Positions 34,071 to 41,372 of a stretch of 49,304 bases of DNA are shown here, one piece after another; position 1 is the first letter of the stretch, and every line of letters starts with the position of its first letter. The notes under the pieces are model-generated. The model searched no databases, was not told where the DNA came from, and saw only the letters and a program-made list of their open reading frames with translations. The stretch is taken from positions 1-49,304 of the forward strand of contig CANPVF010000128.1 of assembly GCA_947581645.1 (NCBI GenBank), in the 5' to 3' direction. Position numbers and translations under genes: made by a program. The DNA comes from Candidatus Caribbeanibacter nitroreducens. Lineage in GTDB: Bacteria; Gemmatimonadota; Gemmatimonadetes; Palauibacterales; Palauibacteraceae.

Positions 34071-34991
34071 CTAGTCCGCGTACTCCTCGACCCACCAGGA
34101 CGCGGCCACGGAGCCGCCGAGGATGGAGAGCACCACGAACAGGGACACGAGGATCGGGATGTGGATCGCGCCGTGGAGGAGGAGCTTCACCCCGATGAAG
34201 ACGAGCACGGCAGCGATACCCAGGTCCAGGTACCGGAACCTCTGCACGGCCCCCTCCAGCACGAAGTAGAGCGAGCGGAGGCAGGCGACGGCCAGGATGT
34301 TCGAGGTGTAGACGATGAAGGGCTCCCGCGTGACGCCGAAGATGGCCGGGATGGAGTCGACGGCGAAGACGACGTCGGTGCTCTCGATCACGATCAGCGT
34401 GACGAAGAGGGGCGTGGCCGCCCGGCGTCCCATGCGCTCGATGAAGAACTGCTGTCCGTAGTAGCGCTTCGTGATGGGGATCCACTTTCGGAGCACGCGC
34501 AGCAGCGGGTTGTTCTCCGGGTTCACCTCGTGGTCGTCCTGTCGCACCATCCGGAGCCCGGTGAGCACCAGGAAGCCTCCGAAGACGTAGAGGATCCAGT
34601 CGAAGCGGTGGATCAGGAAGGTCCCGGCCCCGATCATCGCGCCCCGCATGAGGAGAGCCCCCATGACGCCCCACATGAGCACCCGGTACCGGAATTCCCG
34701 CGGCACCTGGAAGTAGGAGAAGACGACGACGAAGACGAAGACGTTGTCGATCGAGAGGGAGAGCTCGATCACGTAGCCGGTGAGGAACTCCAGCCCGGAG
34801 CGGGAGCCGGCCAGGTACCAGGTGCCCGCCCCCCACAGCAGCGCGAGCACGATCCATCCCGTGGTCCACGCCGCCCCCTCGGAGGCCGTGATCTCCCGGG
34901 GCTCGCGGTTGAAGAAGAGCTCGGCCCCCAGCATGCCGAGCACGGCGGCGTGGAAGCCGATCCACAGCGAGAGCTCGCTCAGCGCCTCGAT
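34071..34991 (-). CDS. TerC-family membrane protein, probable non-canonical ATC start
   Basis: TerC proteins are polytopic and have been linked to tellurite resistance and to metal export during protein secretion. The sequence has ELSLSIDNVFVFVVVFSYFQVP, LRMVRQDDHEVNPENNPLLR, IESTDVVFAVDSIPAIFGVT and VYTSNILAVACLRSLYFVL, the diagnostic acidic motifs. The first canonical start, GTG at 34943, would begin inside helix 1. The frame upstream reads EALSELSLWIGFHAAVLGMLG, matching the TerC N-terminus LWIGF. The only well-placed initiator is ATC at 34989-34991, five bases after GGGGAGG and 18 bases after the TPR stop. That start gives about 306 residues. If ATC is not used, the gene is 34071-34943. 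Confidence 0.85.
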   Translation of the reverse strand: MEALSELSLWIGFHAAVLGMLGAELFFNREPREITASEGAAWTTGWIVLALLWGAGTWYLAGSRSGLEFLTGYVIELSLSIDNVFVFVVVFSYFQVPREFRYRVLMWGVMGALLMRGAMIGAGTFLIHRFDWILYVFGGFLVLTGLRMVRQDDHEVNPENNPLLRVLRKWIPITKRYYGQQFFIERMGRRAATPLFVTLIVIESTDVVFAVDSIPAIFGVTREPFIVYTSNILAVACLRSLYFVLEGAVQRFRYLDLGIAAVLVFIGVKLLLHGAIHIPILVSLFVVLSILGGSVAASWWVEEYAD

Positions 34992-35009
34992 GGCTGCCTC
35001 CCCGCCACC

Positions 35010-36269
35010 TCAGAGGTCCTCGAGGTAGGCCCGCGCCGCCCGCGTGAGACGGTGCTCCTCGCCGTAGGCGTCCCGGAAGATCCCCAGGGCCCGCTCGTGG
35101 AGCTCCCGGGCCCGCTCCGTCTCCCCTTCCTCCTCGAGCGTGGCCCCCAGGTTGCTCAGGTCCGGGCCCAGGGCCGGGTGGTCCTCCGAGTAGACCTCCT
35201 CCAGGATCTCGATGGCCTGTCGGAAGGTGGTGCGGGCCCTCTCCAGACGTCCCTCGCCCCGGAACGCCCGGCCCAGGTTGCTCACCGCCGCCGCCGTCTC
35301 CGGGTGATACCGACCCAGCCGGTCCCGCGCGAGGGCCACCGCTCTGCCCGCCACCTCCGCAGCGCGTCGGCTCTCCCCCCGGGCCAGGAGCACGTCCGAG
35401 AGATCCAGGCACAGCTGCAGCTCGAGCGGCGTGCCGGAGGCGTGATGCTCCTCCAGGAGCTCGAAGGCACGGTCGTAGAGCTCCGTGGCCTCCTGCAGCC
35501 GCCCCAGGCGCTTCAGGACGCCGCCGGCGTTGTGGAGGACCACCGCCCTCCGGGGATCCTCCCGGCCGCACCGGTCCTCGGCCTCGCGCACGGCACGCCG
35601 GGCCTGCTCCACGGCCTCCTCGTCCCGCTCCAGCTCCGCCAGGAGTCCCGCTCGCTGGTCCGCCAGCGCGGCGAGCACGAAGGGCTCGTCCAGGCGCGGC
35701 GCACGTTCCGCCGCCTCCTGGAGGTCGGACAGCAGGCGCTCCGCCTCGGCCGGACGCGACCGGTCCTGCAGGCGGCCGGCAGCCCGCGTGCCGACGCGCA
35801 GCGCCGGGTCCGGGGACCGACCGGCCTCCGGCATCCGCTCCGCCAGCGCCAGGGCGTGGGCGGCCACGGCGTCCCAGGCCCGGTCCTCGTCGCCGGCGCC
35901 GGCCTCCAGCTGCTCCCGCCAGGATTCGAGGAACCGGCAGGCGGCCTCCGCCGCGCTGGCCGCCACCGGCCGCACCAGATCCTCCCGCAGCGCGCGTGAC
36001 GCAGGCGCGGACAGCAGAATCCCCAGCTCCCGTCGCTGCAGGACACCGGCCTCCTCCAGGGCCGACAGGGTCTTCTCGGCCGATCCCGGGCCCACGGCGT
36101 CATAGTCCCCCGGCACTCCGTCGCTCGCCGCACGGACGGCGTCGAGCGGGAGGGGACGCTCGGCCAGCTGTGCCAGCGCGTTCAGGAGGTCGGCGGCCGC
36201 CGGCACGTTCTCGCGTGCGCGCCGCAGGGCGGCCGCGGGATCGTCGAGCCGCGATCCGGCGTCCGTCAC
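35010..36269 (-). CDS. TPR-repeat protein
   Basis: The 419-residue protein has an N-terminal helical region of about 150 residues followed by tandem tetratricopeptide repeats of the kinesin-light-chain type: VVLHNAGGVLKRLGRLQEATELYDRAFELL, AAVSNLGRAFRGEGRLERARTTFRQAIEIL and DLSNLGATLEEEGETERARELHERAL. Such arrays mediate protein-protein contacts. There is no signal peptide. The start is GTG at 36269, overlapping the stop of the 104-aa gene as GTGA; the longer track ORF runs into other frames. It is translationally linked to its upstream neighbour and followed by terC. Confidence 0.82.
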   Translation of the reverse strand: MTDAGSRLDDPAAALRRARENVPAAADLLNALAQLAERPLPLDAVRAASDGVPGDYDAVGPGSAEKTLSALEEAGVLQRRELGILLSAPASRALREDLVRPVAASAAEAACRFLESWREQLEAGAGDEDRAWDAVAAHALALAERMPEAGRSPDPALRVGTRAAGRLQDRSRPAEAERLLSDLQEAAERAPRLDEPFVLAALADQRAGLLAELERDEEAVEQARRAVREAEDRCGREDPRRAVVLHNAGGVLKRLGRLQEATELYDRAFELLEEHHASGTPLELQLCLDLSDVLLARGESRRAAEVAGRAVALARDRLGRYHPETAAAVSNLGRAFRGEGRLERARTTFRQAIEILEEVYSEDHPALGPDLSNLGATLEEEGETERARELHERALGIFRDAYGEEHRLTRAARAYLEDL

Positions 36270-36580
36270 GATTCCTCGAAGATCTGGTCCGCCGTCTCGC
36301 CATCGGCCAGGCGCCGGAAGGCCTCGGCCCGGAGCCCGGAGCCTCCGCCGGCGGCCTCCAGGCGGTCGGTCTCCTGACCGACGTGATACATGACGGCGAT
36401 CAGGACGCGCGCGATCTCGTCCTTCGCACGAGTCTCGTCCAGCCCCCGCTCCCGCATGGCCTCGTGCGCCCGGCGGGCCGCGTCGTTCTGCGCCAGGATC
36501 GCCTGGACGGCGTCCTTCACGAGCCGGTAGGCCTCCCCCTCGTCCGGGGGAACGCCCCCGCTCTCCGGTGAGCCGTTCAC
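36266..36580 (-). CDS. Small helical protein of unknown function
   Basis: The 104-residue product, from the GTG overlapping the M61 stop (GTGA), has a short Pro/Gly-rich N-terminus and then EAYRLVKDAVQAILAQNDAARRAHEAMRERGLDETRAKDEIARVLIAVMYHVG, an amphipathic helical domain. It ends RRLADGETADQIFEES. I do not recognise the family. It is locked between M61 peptidase and TPR protein by four-base overlaps on both sides, so all three are probably made together. Confidence 0.78.
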   Translation of the reverse strand: MNGSPESGGVPPDEGEAYRLVKDAVQAILAQNDAARRAHEAMRERGLDETRAKDEIARVLIAVMYHVGQETDRLEAAGGGSGLRAEAFRRLADGETADQIFEES

Positions 36581-38514
36581 GGGGATGCCGCCTTCGAGCC
36601 GAGCCACCGCTCACGGAAGGCGCGCTGCTCGGCGGTGGGCGCGGCCCCCGCGGCCTCCGTGGGACGGATCCGGACCGTCGGATCGGGGACGACCCGCAGG
36701 CTCCGGGTGAGCGCGCTCCCGCGCCCCCGGTACCGGATCTCCGCCTCGTCGCCGGGCGCGAGGCCGGCCACCGACGCCCGGAACTCTTCCGGCGTCTCCA
36801 CGGCCTCGCCCGCCAGGCGCAGGATCCTGTCGCCGTGGCTCACGCCCGCCTCGTACAGTGGCGTTCCGGCGGCGACGCTGCCCACGACCCGAACGCCTGA
36901 TTCCGCCGGCTCCAGCCGCGGGGCTCCGACCCACGGCTCGGTGGGCGCGGTCCGTTCCAGCTGCAGGCCGGCACGGGCCAGGAGCGTCGCGTAGTCGGGC
37001 AGCTCCCTCCCCTGCACCTGCTCCTGCATGAAGGCACGCGCGAAGGCCTCGTCGCCCGTCACCTCCGCCAGGATCCGGCGCAGATCTCCCCGGTCGTAGG
37101 GCTCCTCGGTGCGGCCGTGCCGCCGCCACACCTGGCGCATCACGTCGTCCAGGGTCCGGCCGTGGCGGGCCCTGAGGGTGAGATCGAGGCCCAGGGCCAG
37201 CGCGGCCCCGTAGGTGTAGTACGAGATGTAGGTGTTCTCCAGGTTCGTCCTCTGGACGTGGGACGCTCCGTCCACGAGCGGCGACATGCGGCTCATCTCC
37301 GCCGCTCCCCGCACCCGACGGCCGGGACCGTTGAGCACGGCGTTCACGGTGCCCCCCATGGACCGGGCGAACTCCGCGGTGGAGAGGATCCCCGCCCGCC
37401 GGAGCGTGAGGTCGTCGTAGTAGCTCGTGAAGCCCTCGGCGAACCACAGGAGATCGGTCATGTTGCGACGCGGGCTGGCGAAGTCGAACGGCTGGAGGTC
37501 CTCCGGCCGGAACCGCTCGACGCTCCACGCGTGGAAGAACTCGTGGGCCAGCGTCCCGGCGTTCTCGTCCGGCCCCTCGGCCAGCGAGTGGGTGCTGGTG
37601 AGGATGGTGGAGTTCCGGTGCTCCATCCCGTCGCCGTGCACCCACGGGAGGTAGTCGGCGATGAAGATGTAGGAGCCGTGGTCGAAGTCCGGGAGCTCGC
37701 CGAAGATGGCCCGCTGCTCCCGGACCACCTTCCGGGCCAGCACCGCGAAGGAGTCCACCGCCGCGGCCCCCGCGGTGTCGTGAACGGCCAGGCGGATCGT
37801 CTCCGTATCGCCCGAGCCCCGGCCCGAGGCCGCCTCCCAGCTCCGGAGCCGGAAGTCGGAGAGCTCGGTGGGGCTGTCCATGAAGTACTCGAGGTCCGGC
37901 GCCGTGAAGGTCATCTCGCCCCCGGCCGGGATCAGCTGCGTCGCCGCACGCCACTCCGAGCCCTCCGGCGGCCGGAAGCGGACGCGCACGGCGCGCTGGC
38001 GCAGCGACGGGGCGTAGGCGAAGACGGCGGGCATGTTCAGGTGGGCGTGGCTCCGGTCGATGCCCGCGTACGTGCCGCTGGCGTGGTCGCCGAAGACCGT
38101 GTACCGGAACCGCACCGTACCGTCGTGGTCGGCGGACACCCGCCAGGAGTGCGGGTCCGCCCGCTCCACGCGCAGCGTGTCCCCCTCGCCGTCGGTGGCC
38201 GCCACGCCGTGGACGTTCACGGCGAACTCGTGCGGCGCGTACCGCCCGGGAGAGCCCCGGCTCATGCGCACCGTCAGCGGGCCCGCCGGCACCTCCCGGT
38301 ACGTGACCTGCACCTCGGCCTCGTGGTGCGCGGCGTTCGGGAACGACACCTCGTACCTCACCTCCGGCCCGTCCCCCTGGCCGAGCACGTCCGGGGACCG
38401 GCATCCCGCGAGCACCGTCAGGGCGGCGGCCACGGCCAGTGCCGCTGCCCGCACCGGGAGCGCGGGGGACGGCAGGGCCAGCGGCGGCGACGTACGGGGA
38501 CGATGTGTCTCCAT
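36577..38514 (-). CDS. M61-family metallopeptidase with PDZ domain, lipoprotein
   Basis: M61 (glycyl aminopeptidase-like) enzymes are zinc peptidases. The 645-residue protein begins with a lipoprotein signal peptide ending LTVLAGC, so it is probably attached to the outer or inner membrane. The N-terminal beta domain runs to about residue 230. The catalytic domain has DGMEHRNSTI and the zinc motif GTLAHEFFHAWSVERFRP with LWFAEGFTSYYDDL. A C-terminal PDZ domain follows (VRVVGSVAAGTPLYEAGVSHGDRILRLAGEAV). It heads the operon with the 104-aa, TPR and TerC genes and has its own candidate promoter. Confidence 0.92.
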   Translation of the reverse strand: METHRPRTSPPLALPSPALPVRAAALAVAAALTVLAGCRSPDVLGQGDGPEVRYEVSFPNAAHHEAEVQVTYREVPAGPLTVRMSRGSPGRYAPHEFAVNVHGVAATDGEGDTLRVERADPHSWRVSADHDGTVRFRYTVFGDHASGTYAGIDRSHAHLNMPAVFAYAPSLRQRAVRVRFRPPEGSEWRAATQLIPAGGEMTFTAPDLEYFMDSPTELSDFRLRSWEAASGRGSGDTETIRLAVHDTAGAAAVDSFAVLARKVVREQRAIFGELPDFDHGSYIFIADYLPWVHGDGMEHRNSTILTSTHSLAEGPDENAGTLAHEFFHAWSVERFRPEDLQPFDFASPRRNMTDLLWFAEGFTSYYDDLTLRRAGILSTAEFARSMGGTVNAVLNGPGRRVRGAAEMSRMSPLVDGASHVQRTNLENTYISYYTYGAALALGLDLTLRARHGRTLDDVMRQVWRRHGRTEEPYDRGDLRRILAEVTGDEAFARAFMQEQVQGRELPDYATLLARAGLQLERTAPTEPWVGAPRLEPAESGVRVVGSVAAGTPLYEAGVSHGDRILRLAGEAVETPEEFRASVAGLAPGDEAEIRYRGRGSALTRSLRVVPDPTVRIRPTEAAGAAPTAEQRAFRERWLGSKAASP

Positions 38515-38604
38515 CGAGTGCGGCTCTCTCTCCTCTGCGGGCGGCTGATTCCGCCGCGGCGCGGATTCGGGGAAGACGGCGGCGAGCGGGCGGCGACCCG
38601 CTCC

Positions 38605-38633
38605 ACACTACGGAGAGAATACGAGCGAGGAAA
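38605..38633 (-). promoter_or_regulatory. Candidate M61 operon promoter TTTCCT-N17-TAGTGT
   Basis: On the minus strand TTTCCT (38628-38633) is followed after exactly 17 bases by TAGTGT (38605-38610). The leader to the ATG at 38514 would be about 85 bases. It is divergent from the hemE promoter about 70 bases away. Confidence 0.48.
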
Positions 38634-38681
38634 GCGCCCGTGCTCCCGCGCGGACGCCCTCCCGTGTCCCGGTCTCCGGGC

Positions 38682-38710
38682 TCGACCTCCGCCGGGAGCG
38701 GGCCTAGCTT
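38682..38710 (+). promoter_or_regulatory. Candidate hemE promoter TCGACC-N17-TAGCTT
   Basis: TCGACC at 38682-38687 (4/6 of the canonical -35) is followed after exactly 17 bases by TAGCTT at 38705-38710, then G. The TAGCTTG string is identical to that of the selD and NhaC-type candidates. The leader would be about 62 bases. Confidence 0.5.
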
Positions 38711-38778
38711 GGCCGCCGCGCCTCGACCCGCCGCCGCGCCCGGTGCGTGCCGGCGCCACCCCGAACCCGACGTCCCTC

Positions 38779-39828
38779 ATGACCCGACCCGACCCCCGCA
38801 ACGACCGCCTGCTCCGTGCGCTCCGCATGGAGCCCGTCGATCGGACGCCCGTCTGGTTCATGCGCCAGGCGGGCCGCAGCCTGCCGACGTACCGGCAGAT
38901 GCGCGCCGACCGCGGCATGTTCGAGATCCTCCGGGACCCGCCGGCGGCGGCGGAGATCACCCGCCTCCCGCTGGACTACTATCCCGTGGACGCGCTGGTG
39001 CTGTACAACGACCTGTCGACGCCCTTCCTGGGGGCGGGGCTGGAGGTGGAGATGCGCTCCGGGGTCGGCCCGGTGGTGGACCGTCCCGTCACCGGGCCGG
39101 AGGACGTCGACCGCCTGGAGCCCTTCGATCCGCGTGAGGCCCTTCCCTATACCATGGAGGCGGTGCGCCTGCTGGCCGAGAGCGAGGAGGTGCCGGTGCT
39201 TGGCTTCGCCGGCGCCCCGTTCACGCTCTGCTCCTACCTGGTCCACGGCCCCCGTTCTCGGCGACTGAAGGAGACGAAGGCCTTCATGTGGCGGCACCCG
39301 GAGGCCTGGGACCGGCTCCTGGACTTCTGGGCCCGACACCTGGCCGAGTACGCCGTGGCCCAGCACGAGGCCGGGGCGTCGGCCGTCCAGATCTTCGACT
39401 CCTGGGCCGGCGTGCTGGCCCCGGAGGACTACCGGGAGCGGGTGCGGCCGCACTCCCGCACCCTCTTCCGCCGGCTGGAGGAGGCCGGCGTGCCGTCGGT
39501 CCACTTCACCACGGGCAACCCCGCGCTGCTGGAGGACGTGGCGGCGGCGGGCGGCGACGCCGTGGCCGTGGACTGGCGGCTCCCCCTGGACGAGGCCTGG
39601 GAGCGGATCGGCCACGACCGGGCGATCCAGGGCAACCTGGACCCCACGGCGCTGCTGGCCGGCCCGGAGCTGGCGGTCCGGAAGACCCGGGACGTGCTCG
39701 AGCGGGCCGGCGGGCGCCCCGGTCACATCTTCAACCTGGGGCACGGGCTGGGACCCGACGTCGACCCTGAGGTGATACGCGCGGTGGTGGAGGAGGTGCA
39801 CCGCCACGGCGCGGCACGGGAGGAATGA
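38779..39828 (+). CDS. hemE: Uroporphyrinogen decarboxylase
   Basis: HemE converts uroporphyrinogen III to coproporphyrinogen III. The 349-residue protein has VDRTPVWFMRQAGRSLPTYR, LPLDYYPVDALVLYNDLSTP, VLGFAGAPFTLCSYLVHG, VQIFDSWAGVL, VHFTTGN, AVDWRLPLDEA, GNLDPTAL and FNLGHGLGPDVDPE, the full family order. The ATG at 38779 is the first plausible start after the candidate promoter. The track ORF merely extends the open frame upstream through antisense of the M61 gene. Confidence 0.97.
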   Translation: MTRPDPRNDRLLRALRMEPVDRTPVWFMRQAGRSLPTYRQMRADRGMFEILRDPPAAAEITRLPLDYYPVDALVLYNDLSTPFLGAGLEVEMRSGVGPVVDRPVTGPEDVDRLEPFDPREALPYTMEAVRLLAESEEVPVLGFAGAPFTLCSYLVHGPRSRRLKETKAFMWRHPEAWDRLLDFWARHLAEYAVAQHEAGASAVQIFDSWAGVLAPEDYRERVRPHSRTLFRRLEEAGVPSVHFTTGNPALLEDVAAAGGDAVAVDWRLPLDEAWERIGHDRAIQGNLDPTALLAGPELAVRKTRDVLERAGGRPGHIFNLGHGLGPDVDPEVIRAVVEEVHRHGAAREE

Positions 39829-39849
39829 CCCCCCTGTGCCGAGCCGGAC

Positions 39850-41235
39850 CTACGGTGTCCCGGACGTCTTCTCGAAGCGGACGCCGCGGACGCGGCCTCC
39901 GTCGTAGGTGTAGCCCGTGACGCGGCCGGAGCTCCGGGTGAAGTGGAGCTCGGCTCCGCCCATCCCGAAGGTGTCCGGGCCGTCGTACTCCAGCACGCGG
40001 CGCTCCCCGTCCGGGCCCTTCGCCACCAGCTCGGTCCCGTCCACGGCCAGGGCCCACGTGGCGCCGACCCCGGGGCCGCGGTAGCGACCGGTGAACGCCC
40101 GGAGGTGGGACCGGACGGCTTCCTCCAGGAAGACCTCCATGACCTCGAGGGCCAGGCCCCCGGGATCGATGCGGCGCTGATTGCACAGCAGGGCCACGCC
40201 CAGCCCGTGATCCGGGGCGCGGACGAAGTGCGTCCGGTACCCCATGAAGCTGCCGCCGTGGCCCACGGTGGAGACCCCCTTGTGCTCCGAGAGCTCGATC
40301 CCCCAGGCGTACTCGAGGGTGTCTCCTCCACGGAGGACCGCCCGTTCCTTCAGCCGCTCCACGAAGCCCGATCCGCCGACCGTGGGCCGCGTGAAGTTGC
40401 GGTTCCACTCCGCCAGGTCCCGGACCGTGGTCCACATGCCCCCCGGTCCCACGCCGGTGAAGCCCGGGAGGTACGCCCGCTCCACCCCCTCGCCGTCGTC
40501 GTCCGCCTCGTACCCGACGGCCTTCCGGGGAATGAAATGGAGCGCGTCGTCGTGGAAATGGGTGTCGTCCATCCCCAGCGGCCCGAACAGGCGCTCGTCG
40601 GCGTACTGCCGGAGACTCCTGCCGGTGGCCCGCTCCACGATCTCGGCCATCAGCAGGTAGCCGGAGTTGCTGTACAGGTGCTCCTCGCCGGGGGCGAAGT
40701 TGAGCTCCTCCTGGCGCGCCACCAGCTCGACGACGTCCTCCGCCGTGGCCGTCTCCAGCCCCAGTCCCGCCAGGTCCATGAGCCCGTACATGTCCCGGAT
40801 GCCGCTCGTGTGGTGGGCCAGGTGGCGGATCCGGATCGTGTCGCCGTAGCCCGGGAGCTCGGGCACGTGGCGGCGAACCGGGTCCCCCGAGTCGAGCGCC
40901 CCCTCCCGTTCGGCCAGGAGGACCGAGGCCGCCGTGAACTGCTTGGAGACCGACGCCGCGTAGAAGCGGGTGGAGGGCGTGATCGGCCGCCCCTGCTCCA
41001 GGTCGGCCACCCCGTACCCCCGGGCGTAGACGAGATCGCCGGCGCGCATCACGCCCAGGGCACAGCCGGGCGTGTCCGGTCGGTCGAACTCCAGGAACAC
41101 GTCGTCCACCCGACGGTGGAGGCTGTCGCTCGCGACCCCGGCACCCCCGGAATACTCCTGCGCCGGGACCGCCCCGGGGACAAGAAGGAGCAGGGCCGCG
41201 AGGACCGCCGCCGCTCCGACGGCTCGCCGCCTCAC
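39850..41235 (-). CDS. Exported beta-lactamase-fold serine hydrolase
   Basis: The 461-residue product begins with a signal peptide (VRRRAVGAAAVLAALLLLVPGAVPAQ). The domain from about residue 30 belongs to the class C beta-lactamase / penicillin-binding-like family. It has the SxxK nucleophile in YAASVSKQFTAAS, the YxN-type element in YSNSGYLLMAEIV and GHGGSF in place of KTG. Such enzymes are peptidases or esterases, and true antibiotic hydrolysis is unlikely. A C-terminal beta domain of about 100 residues follows (FTGRYRGPGVG...). The GTG start overlaps the stop of a truncated phosphodiesterase gene. It lies inside the heme gene region without an obvious link to it. Confidence 0.87.
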   Translation of the reverse strand: MRRRAVGAAAVLAALLLLVPGAVPAQEYSGGAGVASDSLHRRVDDVFLEFDRPDTPGCALGVMRAGDLVYARGYGVADLEQGRPITPSTRFYAASVSKQFTAASVLLAEREGALDSGDPVRRHVPELPGYGDTIRIRHLAHHTSGIRDMYGLMDLAGLGLETATAEDVVELVARQEELNFAPGEEHLYSNSGYLLMAEIVERATGRSLRQYADERLFGPLGMDDTHFHDDALHFIPRKAVGYEADDDGEGVERAYLPGFTGVGPGGMWTTVRDLAEWNRNFTRPTVGGSGFVERLKERAVLRGGDTLEYAWGIELSEHKGVSTVGHGGSFMGYRTHFVRAPDHGLGVALLCNQRRIDPGGLALEVMEVFLEEAVRSHLRAFTGRYRGPGVGATWALAVDGTELVAKGPDGERRVLEYDGPDTFGMGGAELHFTRSSGRVTGYTYDGGRVRGVRFEKTSGTP

Positions 41236-41372
41236 GCCGGGACCCCCTCGACCATGAACGGGGCGCAGAGATCCCCCGGGCACAGGAGGAGGTCGGCTGC
41301 TTCCAGCCGCTCCAGCACCGCCCGCAGGTTGTGGATGTGGTCGTGGATGTCCGAGACGACGGCGATCTTCAT
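41232..41372 (-). pseudogene. Truncated YfcE/MJ0936-type phosphodiesterase remnant (46 codons)
   Basis: The frame reads MKIAVVSDIHDHIHNLRAVLERLEAADLLLCPGDLCAPFM and stops after EGVPA. This matches the N-terminal quarter of metallophosphoesterases of about 165-180 residues, with the first metal motif DIH and the GD motif. The GNHD, second His and GHxH motifs are missing, and the next sequence encodes the signal peptide of the following hydrolase. It retains a start overlapping hemY (ATGA) and a stop overlapping the hydrolase (GTGA). It may survive only as a coupling leader peptide, or be a deletion remnant. Confidence 0.75.

Noticed and set aside
32220-35999. 1259-aa plus-strand ORF
   Set aside because: It is antisense to the metalloprotease, TerC and TPR genes, has no recognisable motif and is rich in Arg, Gly, Pro and His, as expected from shadow frames.
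37117-38778. Long plus-strand extension of the hemE ORF (903 aa)
   Set aside because: It is antisense to the M61 peptidase gene and kept open by high GC content; HemE homology starts at 38779.
39850-41235. Antibiotic-resistance beta-lactamase
   Set aside because: The motifs fit the broad serine-hydrolase family (GHGG in place of KTG), and the C-terminal beta domain is typical of peptidase/esterase members.
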